Of a stretch of 64,000 nt of DNA, positions 1 through 8,221 are shown piece by piece; within the stretch, counting starts at the first letter, position 1, and every line of letters begins with the position of its first letter. The stretch spans positions 273,751 through 337,750 of the forward strand of contig JACKFF010000004.1 in the NCBI GenBank assembly GCA_020632595.1. The letters are read 5' to 3'. The notes under the pieces are model-generated. The model was not told the DNA's origin and searched no databases. It was given only the letters and a program-made list of their open reading frames with translations. This DNA comes from Nitrospiraceae bacterium. Lineage in GTDB: Bacteria; Nitrospirota; Nitrospiria; Nitrospirales; UBA8639. Both the position numbers and the translations under genes were made by a program.

Positions 1-627
1 GGACAATGGGAAGGCTCACCGGAAGGGATTGCCTATAGCGAATTCAACCATGCTCTCGCTGGAATCGGTGTCATTCTGGTGGGAGTCAGTGAATGGCAAT
101 CAGCCATGGGCTGGCAGACATTCATGTGGATTCGTTGGCTGTTGCCGGGCTCACTCATTGGATCAGGAATTTTCCTGCTGATCTGGAGCGATCATTTGGC
201 ATGGCCCATTGGCTCATGGACATTAGCCGAAACCTTATCCGGGAAAGACCCTGAAATGCTGCAACACAAAATATTCGGCATCCTGGCCTTGGCTGTCGGC
301 CTAGTGGAAGGGTTCCTTCGGACAGGAAAATTTTCTCACATGTTCTGGCGATCACTTTTGCCGGGTTTTGCACTGGTCGGTGGCCTTATGTTGTTTCGCC
401 ACATGCATGGCCTCCATCCAGGTGGCCACGACATTCAGACTCACCATAACATCATGGGCACATTGGCCTTGGCGGGTGGCCTAGCCTGGTTTGCCGGCGA
501 GTTCATACCACGATCCCATGCCGCGTTACAGATGACTTCCCGCGTCAAATTTGCATTTAAAATCCTCTGGGCTCTCCTCGTCATCACCATCGGCGTGCAA
601 TTATTTTTCTACTCAGAGTCCTCATGA
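1..627 (+). CDS. Polytopic membrane protein, C-terminal part (5' end outside window)
   Basis: The frame is open from base 1, so the gene starts upstream; an internal GTG at 79 is not needed as a start. The visible 208 residues form about five to six hydrophobic segments separated by short loops. A His-rich stretch (FRHMHGLHPGGHDIQTHH, about residues 140-157 of the visible part) lies just before a hydrophobic helix and could bind metal or haem. I do not recognise the family; its proximity to a respiratory-type operon is suggestive only. It is convergent with the minus-strand genes that follow. Membrane location is well supported, function unknown. Confidence 0.75.
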   Translation, partial: GQWEGSPEGIAYSEFNHALAGIGVILVGVSEWQSAMGWQTFMWIRWLLPGSLIGSGIFLLIWSDHLAWPIGSWTLAETLSGKDPEMLQHKIFGILALAVGLVEGFLRTGKFSHMFWRSLLPGFALVGGLMLFRHMHGLHPGGHDIQTHHNIMGTLALAGGLAWFAGEFIPRSHAALQMTSRVKFAFKILWALLVITIGVQLFFYSESS

Positions 628-886
628 GGTGCCCTCGCCACATAGCAATAAAGGAAAACCCGCTTATTGATCTACCTCATATCCCATATCCACTAGAGCG
701 AATGAGTGCCATCATTCAACCCGTGAATCAACGATCCGGACCAACTGCCAAATGCAAAGGCCGTCTCATGAGAGCCCAATAGAGTACCGAATTCTTCAAC
801 AGTCCCCGTTCACCCTGTATCCTCCATTCACCAAAGATGTAACACTCCCTCTCGCCATGAGGATCAGGAGAGAATCCGAATACGGG
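628..886. other. Intergenic region, nothing recognised
   Basis: The stretch between the membrane protein and the small exported protein carries only short overlapping frames on both strands without ribosome binding sites. Decayed coding sequence continuing the exported protein is possible but not visible. Confidence 0.5.
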
Positions 887-1123
887 TCATTCCCCGGATT
901 CTCTCACCCAACCACCACACCCCAAGCGGTTTCCGTGGAAATTTTCCCACAATATGGGATCAGGAATGGTGACCAAAGTAAAGGTTATTGCTCTCGGCTT
1001 CCCCACTTCAATGAACCCCTTTCCTGAATTCGCACCCTCATGGAGGACCTGGACTTCTTCATAGGCCCAGGACGGACCGACACCGAGAATCAAAAAGAGT
1101 AGTAAGAGGAAGACTTGAACCAT
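887..1123 (-). CDS. Small exported protein, possibly a truncated carboxypeptidase-regulatory-like domain protein
   Basis: The 78-residue product has a clear signal peptide (VFLLLLFLILGVGPSWA, cleavage likely after SWA near residue 20). The mature part of under 60 residues begins YEEVQVLHEGANSGKGFIEV, which faintly recalls the start of the exported carboxypeptidase-regulatory-like domain found in many Nitrospira proteins. The family usually continues for 100 residues or more, so this may be a remnant; reading other frames downstream I found no convincing continuation. It lies just downstream of the Hyf-like operon in the same direction (126 bp gap). Function unknown. Confidence 0.4.
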   Translation of the reverse strand: MVQVFLLLLFLILGVGPSWAYEEVQVLHEGANSGKGFIEVGKPRAITFTLVTIPDPILWENFHGNRLGCGGWVRESGE

Positions 1124-1248
1124 GATAGTCTTCCAAAAGTTATAGATACGTATAAATCCGGCAGGGGGCTATTACAGCCCCGTTAACAAATATTTTTTGT
1201 CCTTAAAAAATTCTCCTGACTCGGCTGGCTGTGTTTATCACAACACCT

Positions 1249-1800
1249 TTACGGGTTCCCCGAGAGTTTTCTAAAACGCCTGGTAAAGGTCGTGACGCCC
1301 CTCCGAAGCAGCGTCAAGGCCTCAATAATTTCGACCGGGCGGGGAGGACATCCGGGGATGCGCACATCAACCGGAATATGTTGGTCGACCGGACCGGTCA
1401 CCCCATAGCTTCCTTTGAAGATTCCACAATTGATGGCACAATCACCTAAGGCAATGACTAATTTTGGATTGGGCGTGGTTTTGAATACGTCCTTCAGTGG
1501 ACCTTCCATGTTCACCGTGACCGGACCAGTTACTACCAAGGCATCCGCGTGACGAGGCGACGCGGCAATATGAATTCCAAGGCGTTCGATGTCATAGACA
1601 GGATTGGCTAAGGCATTCATTTCCATCTCACAGGCATTACACGAACCGGTATCCACTTCACGAATGGTTAGCGACTTTCCAAACAGTTCGGCCTTCTTTT
1701 GGGCTGTTGGCGCAACAGAAATTTTCTGCCCGGCAGGAGCAGGGGGGTATTGCCCGATCACTATTCCTGTTTTGAAACTTTTTTTGAGAATCTTAAACAT
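1249..1800 (-). CDS. hyfI: HyfI/NuoB-like small subunit of a membrane-bound complex (4Fe-4S protein)
   Basis: This 183-residue protein is the small electron-transfer subunit shared by group 4 hydrogenases and complex I. It should carry the terminal 4Fe-4S cluster (N2 equivalent) next to the large subunit. All cluster-binding elements are visible: the paired cysteines in TGSCNACEME, the cysteines in ALGDCAINCG and the PGCPPRP motif. An N-terminal tail of about 45 residues precedes the fold. It is the last gene of the operon, 148 bp after the large subunit. Cluster retention means it probably still transfers electrons although the partner has lost its Ni-Fe site. Confidence 0.9.
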   Translation of the reverse strand: MFKILKKSFKTGIVIGQYPPAPAGQKISVAPTAQKKAELFGKSLTIREVDTGSCNACEMEMNALANPVYDIERLGIHIAASPRHADALVVTGPVTVNMEGPLKDVFKTTPNPKLVIALGDCAINCGIFKGSYGVTGPVDQHIPVDVRIPGCPPRPVEIIEALTLLRRGVTTFTRRFRKLSGNP

Positions 1801-1948
1801 AGTTTCTCCTCATTGTTACCCGTCATAACCCCCTGAGACGTGAAGTGAGAAATAGGGCTTCCTGTCGCTCTTCCCTGTCATCATGCTGGTTGTGTTAGCT
1901 GTTTACCACCCCTCACCCGATCCTTCGCATTGCTCCTCTTGTCCTGTC

Positions 1949-3547
1949 TTACAAGTCATTCCCCGCATAAGAAAGACTGAAACTTTTATTGATGAGAGGA
2001 AAATCGGGAATAATATTCCCGATGACCGCCATTTGAATGGCCGGCCAATTGACGAAGGAGGGATCACGGACCTTACAGCGATGAATTCGTTCATGCTCGC
2101 CAATCATTAGGAAGTACAAAATTTCACCACGCCAAGCTTCAACCGCAGAGAGTGCCCACGCTCCGGAGTCAGGAACCGCCTGACGTTCGCCCTTCAGCGG
2201 ACCATCAGGGAGCATATGGTGAATTTCGCGAATGATTCGGATTGATTCATGAATCTCACTCACCCGGACCTGAACCCTGGCTCGCACATCCCCATGTGAA
2301 GAACCGGCCACACGCACCGAAAGCTCATCATAGGCTGCAAAAGGCCGATCTCTTCGGAGATCCCGATCGATGCCCGAAGCCCGACCAACCACGCCGACGA
2401 CCCCATGGTCCCAGGCGGTCTGCTTCTTGAGAATCCCCGTGCTCTCAAACCGATCGATCAATGAGGCATTAACGGCGATAATCTGTTCCAGTTCGGAAAA
2501 ATCTCTTTCAATGTGTTCCAGTTCGGTGACCAGCTCGGAAAACTGATGCGTCGAGAGGTCGATGCCTACCCCTCCCACGCAATTCACCCCTCGAAGGAAT
2601 CTCGAGCCTGTCAGCCGATCATTCAATTGCATCACCCGTTCTTTCAACCGACTGCAGTGAGCATGCGCGAGCCCATAGGCCGTGTCATTGCAAATACCTC
2701 CAACATCACCAATGTGATTGTGGAGGCGCTCTAATTCCAGGAATATGCTTCTGAGATACCTGGCCCGACGAGGGACGTGAATCTCCCATAACATTTCTAC
2801 GGCCTGGCAATAGGCGAGGCTATGGCCAAGGGTAGTGTCCCCTGATATTCGCTCCGCCAATGCCACTCCACCGGATAGCGTCTGTTGTTCAAACAACTTT
2901 TCCACGCCACGATGTTTCCAAAAATGTTGGAGATCGAGGTGCATGATGGGTTCTCCGGCCACAGTAAACCGGAAGTGCCCGGGTTCAATGATACCCGCAT
3001 GAATGGGACCCACCGGCACCTCGAATACGCCTTCCCCATGAATAAAATGACCATCGACCGATCCGGGAGGCTGGCGCCATTGCAAGACCGAATTCCATGG
3101 GAAATTTTTTTGTAGCGGGTGAATACCCTTGGGCCAATGATTGTGCCGGACTAAGCGCCGAAGGTCCGGATGCCCTTGTGCGATCAGACCAAACATATCC
3201 CGGATTTCGCGCTCATACCAGTTGGCCGCATGAACTTTGGGTGTGATGGACTCAAAGAACCGTTCTTCCCCGGAGAGATCCGTAGAGACAATAATCCAGT
3301 CCTTGGATTCACCGAGCGTAAACAGGTACCAGAGTTCGTAGCGCACGTCACGAGGACGGTGATCGACAGCCCATAGTAAAGAAAGGGTCCCTCGGAGTTC
3401 CTCGTTGGCATGAATATATCTGGTAATCGACGAAATCTGATTGGTGTGCACGCGGACGACAGGAATCCCGTGGTTGGCAAAGACACGTTGAATCGCCGGA
3501 CCAAATATGCTTTGCAAGTGTTCAACTGAATTCAAAACCGGTTCCAT
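1949..3547 (-). CDS. hyfG: HyfG/HycE-like large subunit lacking Ni-Fe ligands (fused NuoC-NuoD type)
   Basis: The 532 residues comprise a NuoC-like N-terminal domain (about 1-150, including YEREIRDMFG) fused to a NuoD/hydrogenase large-subunit domain, as in HycE and HyfG. The group 4 signature GPIHAGIIEPGHFRF is at about 180-194. The two CxxC pairs that hold the Ni-Fe site in true hydrogenases are gone: the L1 region reads ERISGDTTLGH (about 232-242) and the L2 region reads RDPSFVN (about 494-500). Hydrogen turnover by this protein is therefore unlikely. It resembles the hydrogenase-related (Ehr) or MBX/complex I-like branches, where another acceptor replaces protons. It is tightly packed behind the antiporter-like subunit (6 bp). 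Confidence 0.9.
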   Translation of the reverse strand: MEPVLNSVEHLQSIFGPAIQRVFANHGIPVVRVHTNQISSITRYIHANEELRGTLSLLWAVDHRPRDVRYELWYLFTLGESKDWIIVSTDLSGEERFFESITPKVHAANWYEREIRDMFGLIAQGHPDLRRLVRHNHWPKGIHPLQKNFPWNSVLQWRQPPGSVDGHFIHGEGVFEVPVGPIHAGIIEPGHFRFTVAGEPIMHLDLQHFWKHRGVEKLFEQQTLSGGVALAERISGDTTLGHSLAYCQAVEMLWEIHVPRRARYLRSIFLELERLHNHIGDVGGICNDTAYGLAHAHCSRLKERVMQLNDRLTGSRFLRGVNCVGGVGIDLSTHQFSELVTELEHIERDFSELEQIIAVNASLIDRFESTGILKKQTAWDHGVVGVVGRASGIDRDLRRDRPFAAYDELSVRVAGSSHGDVRARVQVRVSEIHESIRIIREIHHMLPDGPLKGERQAVPDSGAWALSAVEAWRGEILYFLMIGEHERIHRCKVRDPSFVNWPAIQMAVIGNIIPDFPLINKSFSLSYAGNDL

Positions 3548-3553
3548 GTTTGG

Positions 3554-5098
3554 CTACCTTCCTATCACCACGTCGGTGGCCCGTTGTAAGAGAATTTCAA
3601 CCTGGGTGGGAAGATAAAACCCCATCCACACCAACGCGAAGACCGATAAGGCAAGCGGGAGTTGCCCGATGTGCCAGGCTTCTCCTTGCCTGATTCCTGC
3701 AGGTGGCGTGCCCCATACCATGCCGGTCAGCCGGTAGATAAATCCTCCAAATAACACCACCGATAGCAGGACGATTATCATGATGATTCCAAGGCTTCGA
3801 ATTTCATGTGATACCGTAATGGTCAGGAACCGTCCCAGATGAAACGAATCAAATTGAAAGGTCATTTGAGCCAGCGAAGTGATCATTAACAGTTCACTAT
3901 TTAAGAGTGAAAACGGGGGCATTCCCACCAGAGCCAGGCCCCCGACAAGAAATGCGATCGCGGTAATGGGTTGGGCTTTGACCATGCCCTGGACCTCATG
4001 AATCTGGCGGGTTCGATATCGGCGAAAAATATTGCCGACGGCAAAAAATCCAAGCGATTTGGCCAAGGCATGATTGAGGAGATGCCAAAGCCCCCCGAAG
4101 GTTCCTAATGGTCCGCCAATACCAAACCCCAACATGGCCAGGCCCATATGCTCGATGCTGGAGTACGCAAAAAGGCGCTTGTAGTCACGTTGAATCAGGA
4201 TAAATAGCGCTGCCGTCCCAAACGAGATCAATCCGATACAGATCAAGAGGTTCCCTGTAAACCCCGGAAAGACGGCCTGATCTACGATGGATTTACTCCG
4301 GAGGACGGCATACACCGCAACGGTTTCAAGCACTCCGGCCAGCATGGCGGTGACCGGGGCCGGCGCTTCGCTATAGGCCTCAGGCAACCAGGTATGCATC
4401 GGGACAAGACCAATCTTCGTGCCGTACCCGACCAGAATAAAGATGAACGCCAGCTTCAGCACGTGTCCATCCATTTGAGCAGCCACCGGCAATAGGCTGG
4501 TCAGGTTCAACGCAGCGTTTTCTTCTCCAAGCACACGAATAGACGAATAATACGTCAGGACCGTTCCGAATAAAGCGAGGGCAATGCCGACAGAGCAGAG
4601 GATGAGATATTTCCATCCGGCCTCCAAGCTTTCCCGACTTTTAAAAAAGGTAATGAGGAACACGGTCGCAAGCGTCGTCGCCTCTACGGCAACCCATTGC
4701 ACACCGAGACTGTTTGCCAGGGTTGCGACAATCATGGCAAACAAAAATACGTGATACAGAGGGAAAAAAGTCCAGAGGCGCTGAGGCTGAACTAACTGTT
4801 GAATAGCCTCATCATCAAAATACGACCACAGATAAATCGAACAGGAAAAACCAATACCCACGACGATTGAGAGAATGAAAATCGAGAGGCTGTCAATAAA
4901 CACCACATTTCCAAGTGCCGTAAAGGATTCCACACGAGCCACGGTTGCCCAGAGAACCAGATCGGCCACCACCAGGATGACCATAGTCATGACGTTCAAG
5001 CCGTGAAGCATATGAATATTTTTGATGAAAAGACTGAGCGTTGCGGCAACAACCGGTGCAGCCAGGATCATTAACGAGACATGATTCTGATTCGGCAT
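3554..5098 (-). CDS. hyfF: Antiporter-like proton/sodium-channel subunit (HyfF/NuoN/M type), copy 2
   Basis: This 514-residue membrane protein has about 14 hydrophobic helices and belongs to the Mrp/NuoLMN family that forms the ion pump arm of complex I-like enzymes. The glutamate in the VQWVAVEATTLA segment, the lysine in GYGTKIGLVPMHTWLPEAYSEAPAP and the lysine in LLNHALAKSLGFF are kept, as expected for an active ion channel. Its start abuts the stop of the preceding gene (5098/5099). It is a close paralogue of that gene, suggesting a tandem duplication. Whether the ion is H+ or Na+ cannot be read here. Confidence 0.9.
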   Translation of the reverse strand: MPNQNHVSLMILAAPVVAATLSLFIKNIHMLHGLNVMTMVILVVADLVLWATVARVESFTALGNVVFIDSLSIFILSIVVGIGFSCSIYLWSYFDDEAIQQLVQPQRLWTFFPLYHVFLFAMIVATLANSLGVQWVAVEATTLATVFLITFFKSRESLEAGWKYLILCSVGIALALFGTVLTYYSSIRVLGEENAALNLTSLLPVAAQMDGHVLKLAFIFILVGYGTKIGLVPMHTWLPEAYSEAPAPVTAMLAGVLETVAVYAVLRSKSIVDQAVFPGFTGNLLICIGLISFGTAALFILIQRDYKRLFAYSSIEHMGLAMLGFGIGGPLGTFGGLWHLLNHALAKSLGFFAVGNIFRRYRTRQIHEVQGMVKAQPITAIAFLVGGLALVGMPPFSLLNSELLMITSLAQMTFQFDSFHLGRFLTITVSHEIRSLGIIMIIVLLSVVLFGGFIYRLTGMVWGTPPAGIRQGEAWHIGQLPLALSVFALVWMGFYLPTQVEILLQRATDVVIGR

Positions 5099-6583
5099 TT
5101 AGAAATACTCTCCTTCGGCATGAAAAAATGGCAGTATCCCCCCGATGAGATTATGAAGACCATCGGGGATATAAAGGCCCAAGAAAATCAGTGCGCCCAG
5201 ATTTACCGCCATCGCGGCGGTCGAAAAGGCCCGGCATCGTGGCCCCACGGTGGAGGTATGCGTCTCCATAGGCACGCCTAGGACCATTCGCAGAATTTGA
5301 AACAACAACGTCGCAAAGGCCACAGTCAATACACCGAGAAATCCATACGCAATCGCAGGGGCCGTGGCCATGGCGTTCGCAGCGATCGTGATTTCACTCA
5401 CGAACAGGCCGAAGGGAGGCATGCCGGCAAGAACAAGACCTGCGACGAACAATGCCACTCCCGCAGCTGGATGCTCACGTAACAGGCCGGGGACACGAGC
5501 GATAAACTTATGTTCATGGGTAATCAGTACAAGGCCGGCGCCATAGAACGCAGCGGATTTAGCCAAAGCATGATTGAGCAGATGCCACAATCCTCCAAAT
5601 ACTCCCAAGCCGCCAAGACCAAATCCAATTAAGGCGATACCAATATGCTCGATACTCGAAAAGGCTAACAGTCGTTTAAAATCCTCTTGAAGTAACAGGA
5701 CAATCGAGGAGAGCGCGACAGAGAAAAATCCAAACCCCAGGAGCAAGGTTCCCGTGAACTCTGTCCCCACCGATTGATCGGTCAGGATCTTAAACCGGAG
5801 AATCGCATAGATCGCCATGGTCAACATATTGGCGGAAAGCATCGCACTCACCGGAGTGGGGGCTTCTCCATGCGCATCGGGTAACCAGGTATGCATCGGG
5901 ACGAGACCCGCCTTGGTCCCGTACCCAACCAACACAAAAATAAAGGCAATTTTCATCACGGAAGGATCGAGTTGGTCCCCGACCTCGTACAATTTCGCCC
6001 AGTGCAGCGCTTCTTCGGTAATCCCAAGCAGTTGCTCCGAGGAGTAATACACGAGGATCGTCCCAAAAAGAGCCAAAGCAATACCGACTGAACTCAGAAT
6101 CACAAATTTCCATCCCGCCTCAAGGGCTCCCTTGCTCCGCTCAAATCCGATCAGCAAGGCGGCCGACAAGGTCGCTCCTTCAATGGCAATCCACATTATC
6201 CCAAGATTTTCAACATTGATGGCCAGCAGCATGACCCCCAGATACAGATCGAATAACATAAAAAATTGACGAAATCGTTTGAGGGATACATGCCCACGGT
6301 CATACTGCTCCCCCACATACCCTACGGCATATAAGGTTCCCGTCCCTGCCACGATCCCGATCACCAAATCAAACCATGCGCTCATGGCATCGGCATGAAG
6401 GAAGTAGAAAAAAGAAACCGGTCCGCTCACGGACACCTCATCGACCAACAACATTGACGAAACCACCATGATGCCGGCTTGCACGCAATGCAGGACATCC
6501 AACGTCTGCCGATTTCGTACGACAAGCCCGATGACACCAATCAAGAACGGGGTCGTAATGAGAAGGATAATCGGCCAAATCAT
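5099..6583 (-). CDS. hyfF: Antiporter-like proton/sodium-channel subunit (HyfF/NuoM type), copy 1
   Basis: This 494-residue polytopic protein of the Mrp/NuoLMN family carries the family core: Glu in MWIAIEGATLS, Lys in GYGTKAGLVPMHTWLPDAHGEAPTP and Lys in LLNHALAKSAAFY. It starts 5 bp after hyfE and is followed without a gap by its paralogue at 3554-5098. The E. coli hyf operon has HyfD and HyfF at comparable positions, so one copy here probably fills the HyfD role. All pump residues appear intact. Confidence 0.9.
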   Translation of the reverse strand: MIWPIILLITTPFLIGVIGLVVRNRQTLDVLHCVQAGIMVVSSMLLVDEVSVSGPVSFFYFLHADAMSAWFDLVIGIVAGTGTLYAVGYVGEQYDRGHVSLKRFRQFFMLFDLYLGVMLLAINVENLGIMWIAIEGATLSAALLIGFERSKGALEAGWKFVILSSVGIALALFGTILVYYSSEQLLGITEEALHWAKLYEVGDQLDPSVMKIAFIFVLVGYGTKAGLVPMHTWLPDAHGEAPTPVSAMLSANMLTMAIYAILRFKILTDQSVGTEFTGTLLLGFGFFSVALSSIVLLLQEDFKRLLAFSSIEHIGIALIGFGLGGLGVFGGLWHLLNHALAKSAAFYGAGLVLITHEHKFIARVPGLLREHPAAGVALFVAGLVLAGMPPFGLFVSEITIAANAMATAPAIAYGFLGVLTVAFATLLFQILRMVLGVPMETHTSTVGPRCRAFSTAAMAVNLGALIFLGLYIPDGLHNLIGGILPFFHAEGEYF

Positions 6584-6588
6584 GAGGC

Positions 6589-7257
6589 TTACTCTTTGAG
6601 GGCCTTCATTCGACTGGTATCCACACTGCCGAAGGCCTCCTGAATTTGATGGGTATAAATACCGACGATCAAGCCGGCGACCAGCACATCGAAAAAGATT
6701 CCCAATTCCACGATCAACGGCATCCCATAGGCTGCAGCAGTGGCCGCGAGAAATAGCCCGTTTTCAATCACGAGAAACCCGATCACTTGCGTCACGGCTT
6801 TTAACCTGGAAACCATGATAAAAAATCCGATAAGCACGATGGCCAGGGCAATCGCCAGGGAATCTTGAGTCAGTAGGAATCCGAGATGAACAATCGGTTG
6901 AGTAATAAAAAATGCAAGAATCACCAATCCTCCACAGATCAACAAACCGGTTGGAATGTTCACGTACATACTGACCTCGCGCTGAACATTTAACTGCCTC
7001 ACGATCTTCTTTAAAATTCGTGGCAGGATAATGGCTTTAATTGCGATAGTGAGTACTGCCGCCAGGTAAATATGGTGAATGCCGGTCAAATACGCCACCA
7101 ACGTGGCCGTCACGGCCAAAAACACTGACTGCAAGGCGAACAAGTCCACGCAGGCCATCAGGCGTCGTTGTGCGACGATGGCAAAACACGTCAGCAACAG
7201 GAGGGCCGAGCATAGATTGACCAGATATGAACCGATATTGATCGGGAGAGTTGGCAT
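6589..7257 (-). CDS. hyfE: HyfE-like membrane subunit
   Basis: The 222-residue protein has six to seven hydrophobic helices and matches the hydrogenase-4 component E family, a NuoK-like subunit at the junction of pump and peripheral arm. Recognisable features are the N-terminal three-helix part with RRLMACVDLFALQSVFLA and the C-terminal NuoK-like part with VSRLKAVTQVIGFLVIENGLFL, which includes the family's buried Glu. It is 1 bp from hyfC and 5 bp from the next gene, so it is translated as part of the operon. Confidence 0.88.
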   Translation of the reverse strand: MPTLPINIGSYLVNLCSALLLLTCFAIVAQRRLMACVDLFALQSVFLAVTATLVAYLTGIHHIYLAAVLTIAIKAIILPRILKKIVRQLNVQREVSMYVNIPTGLLICGGLVILAFFITQPIVHLGFLLTQDSLAIALAIVLIGFFIMVSRLKAVTQVIGFLVIENGLFLAATAAAYGMPLIVELGIFFDVLVAGLIVGIYTHQIQEAFGSVDTSRMKALKE

Positions 7258-7258
7258 G

Positions 7259-8212
7259 TCACACCCGCAGGATATAAAAAAACACCAGAGCTAATAATGA
7301 CAGAATAAAGGCTGCCCCAAGTAATTCCGTCACGCGAAACAACCGCAATTTGGCAAACATACATTCAAACACCCCAACCACGACGGCCAACCCCACTACT
7401 TTCCCCACAAAGACCAACAACCCCAATCCCAGAGCTGACGGGGACAAGGTCGTGGCAATGCCCCAAGGTGCAAAAATGTTGGCCAGCAAGGTCAAAAAAA
7501 TCATGAGTTTCATTCCGGCTGCCCACTCAACTAGGGCCAGATATCGCCCCGAGTATTCCAAAATCATCGCTTCATGAATCATGGTCAATTCCAAATGCGT
7601 CGCCGGATTATCCACGGGCACACGACCGGTTTCGGCCAGCGTAATGATAAACAGTGCCACCAAGGCCATTAAGTGAGGCGGAGGATCCAGCACAATACCC
7701 TGCAAGATCGCGGTCTTATACACGATGGCGCTGATATTGGCCGAGCCCGCCGTGAGAGCCACGGCAAACAAGGACAAAATCAAGGCCGGTTCGGTCAGCG
7801 AGGCGACAATCGCTTCGCGACTGCTGCCCATTCCACCAAAGGCGGATCCGGCATCCAGGCCCGCCAGCATCAGGAAAAAGGTCCCTAAGGCCAGGAGATA
7901 GACCAGGGCAATAATATTTCCCGCAAAATTGAGCGGCATGGGCGCAATAATGGTGGGGACAAGCAGACTGGCAGCCAACGTTGAGGAAAACAGAATGTAC
8001 GGCGTGGCTGGGAAGATCCACGAGGCTGTCGTAGAGATAACCGGCTCTTTGCGAAAAAGTTTGGCAAGATCCGCATATGGCTGGAACACGTTTGCCCCAT
8101 GCCGACATTGCAGGTGGGCTTTCACTCTTCGAATGACTCCCACAATCAAGGGGGAAAGCCCTAGAACCAGAAACATTTGCAGAATAATCAGCAGGAAATC
8201 GATTGCGCTCAT
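7259..8212 (-). CDS. hyfC: HyfC/HycD-like membrane anchor subunit (NuoH family)
   Basis: At 317 residues with about eight helices this is the NuoH-like subunit that connects the peripheral arm with the membrane arm and forms the quinone-chamber-like cavity in complex I. Family sequences visible include the N-terminal GVIRRVKAHLQCRHG loop, AGLDAGSAFGGMGSSRE and the loop ETGRVPVDNPATHLELTMIHEAM, which is highly diagnostic. It follows hyfB by 9 bp and precedes hyfE by 1 bp. Confidence 0.92.
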   Translation of the reverse strand: MSAIDFLLIILQMFLVLGLSPLIVGVIRRVKAHLQCRHGANVFQPYADLAKLFRKEPVISTTASWIFPATPYILFSSTLAASLLVPTIIAPMPLNFAGNIIALVYLLALGTFFLMLAGLDAGSAFGGMGSSREAIVASLTEPALILSLFAVALTAGSANISAIVYKTAILQGIVLDPPPHLMALVALFIITLAETGRVPVDNPATHLELTMIHEAMILEYSGRYLALVEWAAGMKLMIFLTLLANIFAPWGIATTLSPSALGLGLLVFVGKVVGLAVVVGVFECMFAKLRLFRVTELLGAAFILSLLALVFFYILRV

Positions 8213-8221
8213 GAGTACGCT

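Noticed and set aside
752..1027. 91-residue plus-strand frame
   Set aside because: It overlaps a better supported signal-peptide gene on the other strand and has no ribosome binding site or domain.
1165..1181. GGGGCT-ATTAC-AGCCCC hairpin as terminator of the Hyf-like operon
   Set aside because: The only T-run lies about 11 bases away on the plus strand, while the operon is on the minus strand, so orientation and spacing do not fit.
1949..3547. Annotation as a [NiFe] hydrogenase catalytic subunit
   Set aside because: None of the four cysteines that bind the Ni-Fe centre is present, so the hydrogenase name would be misleading.
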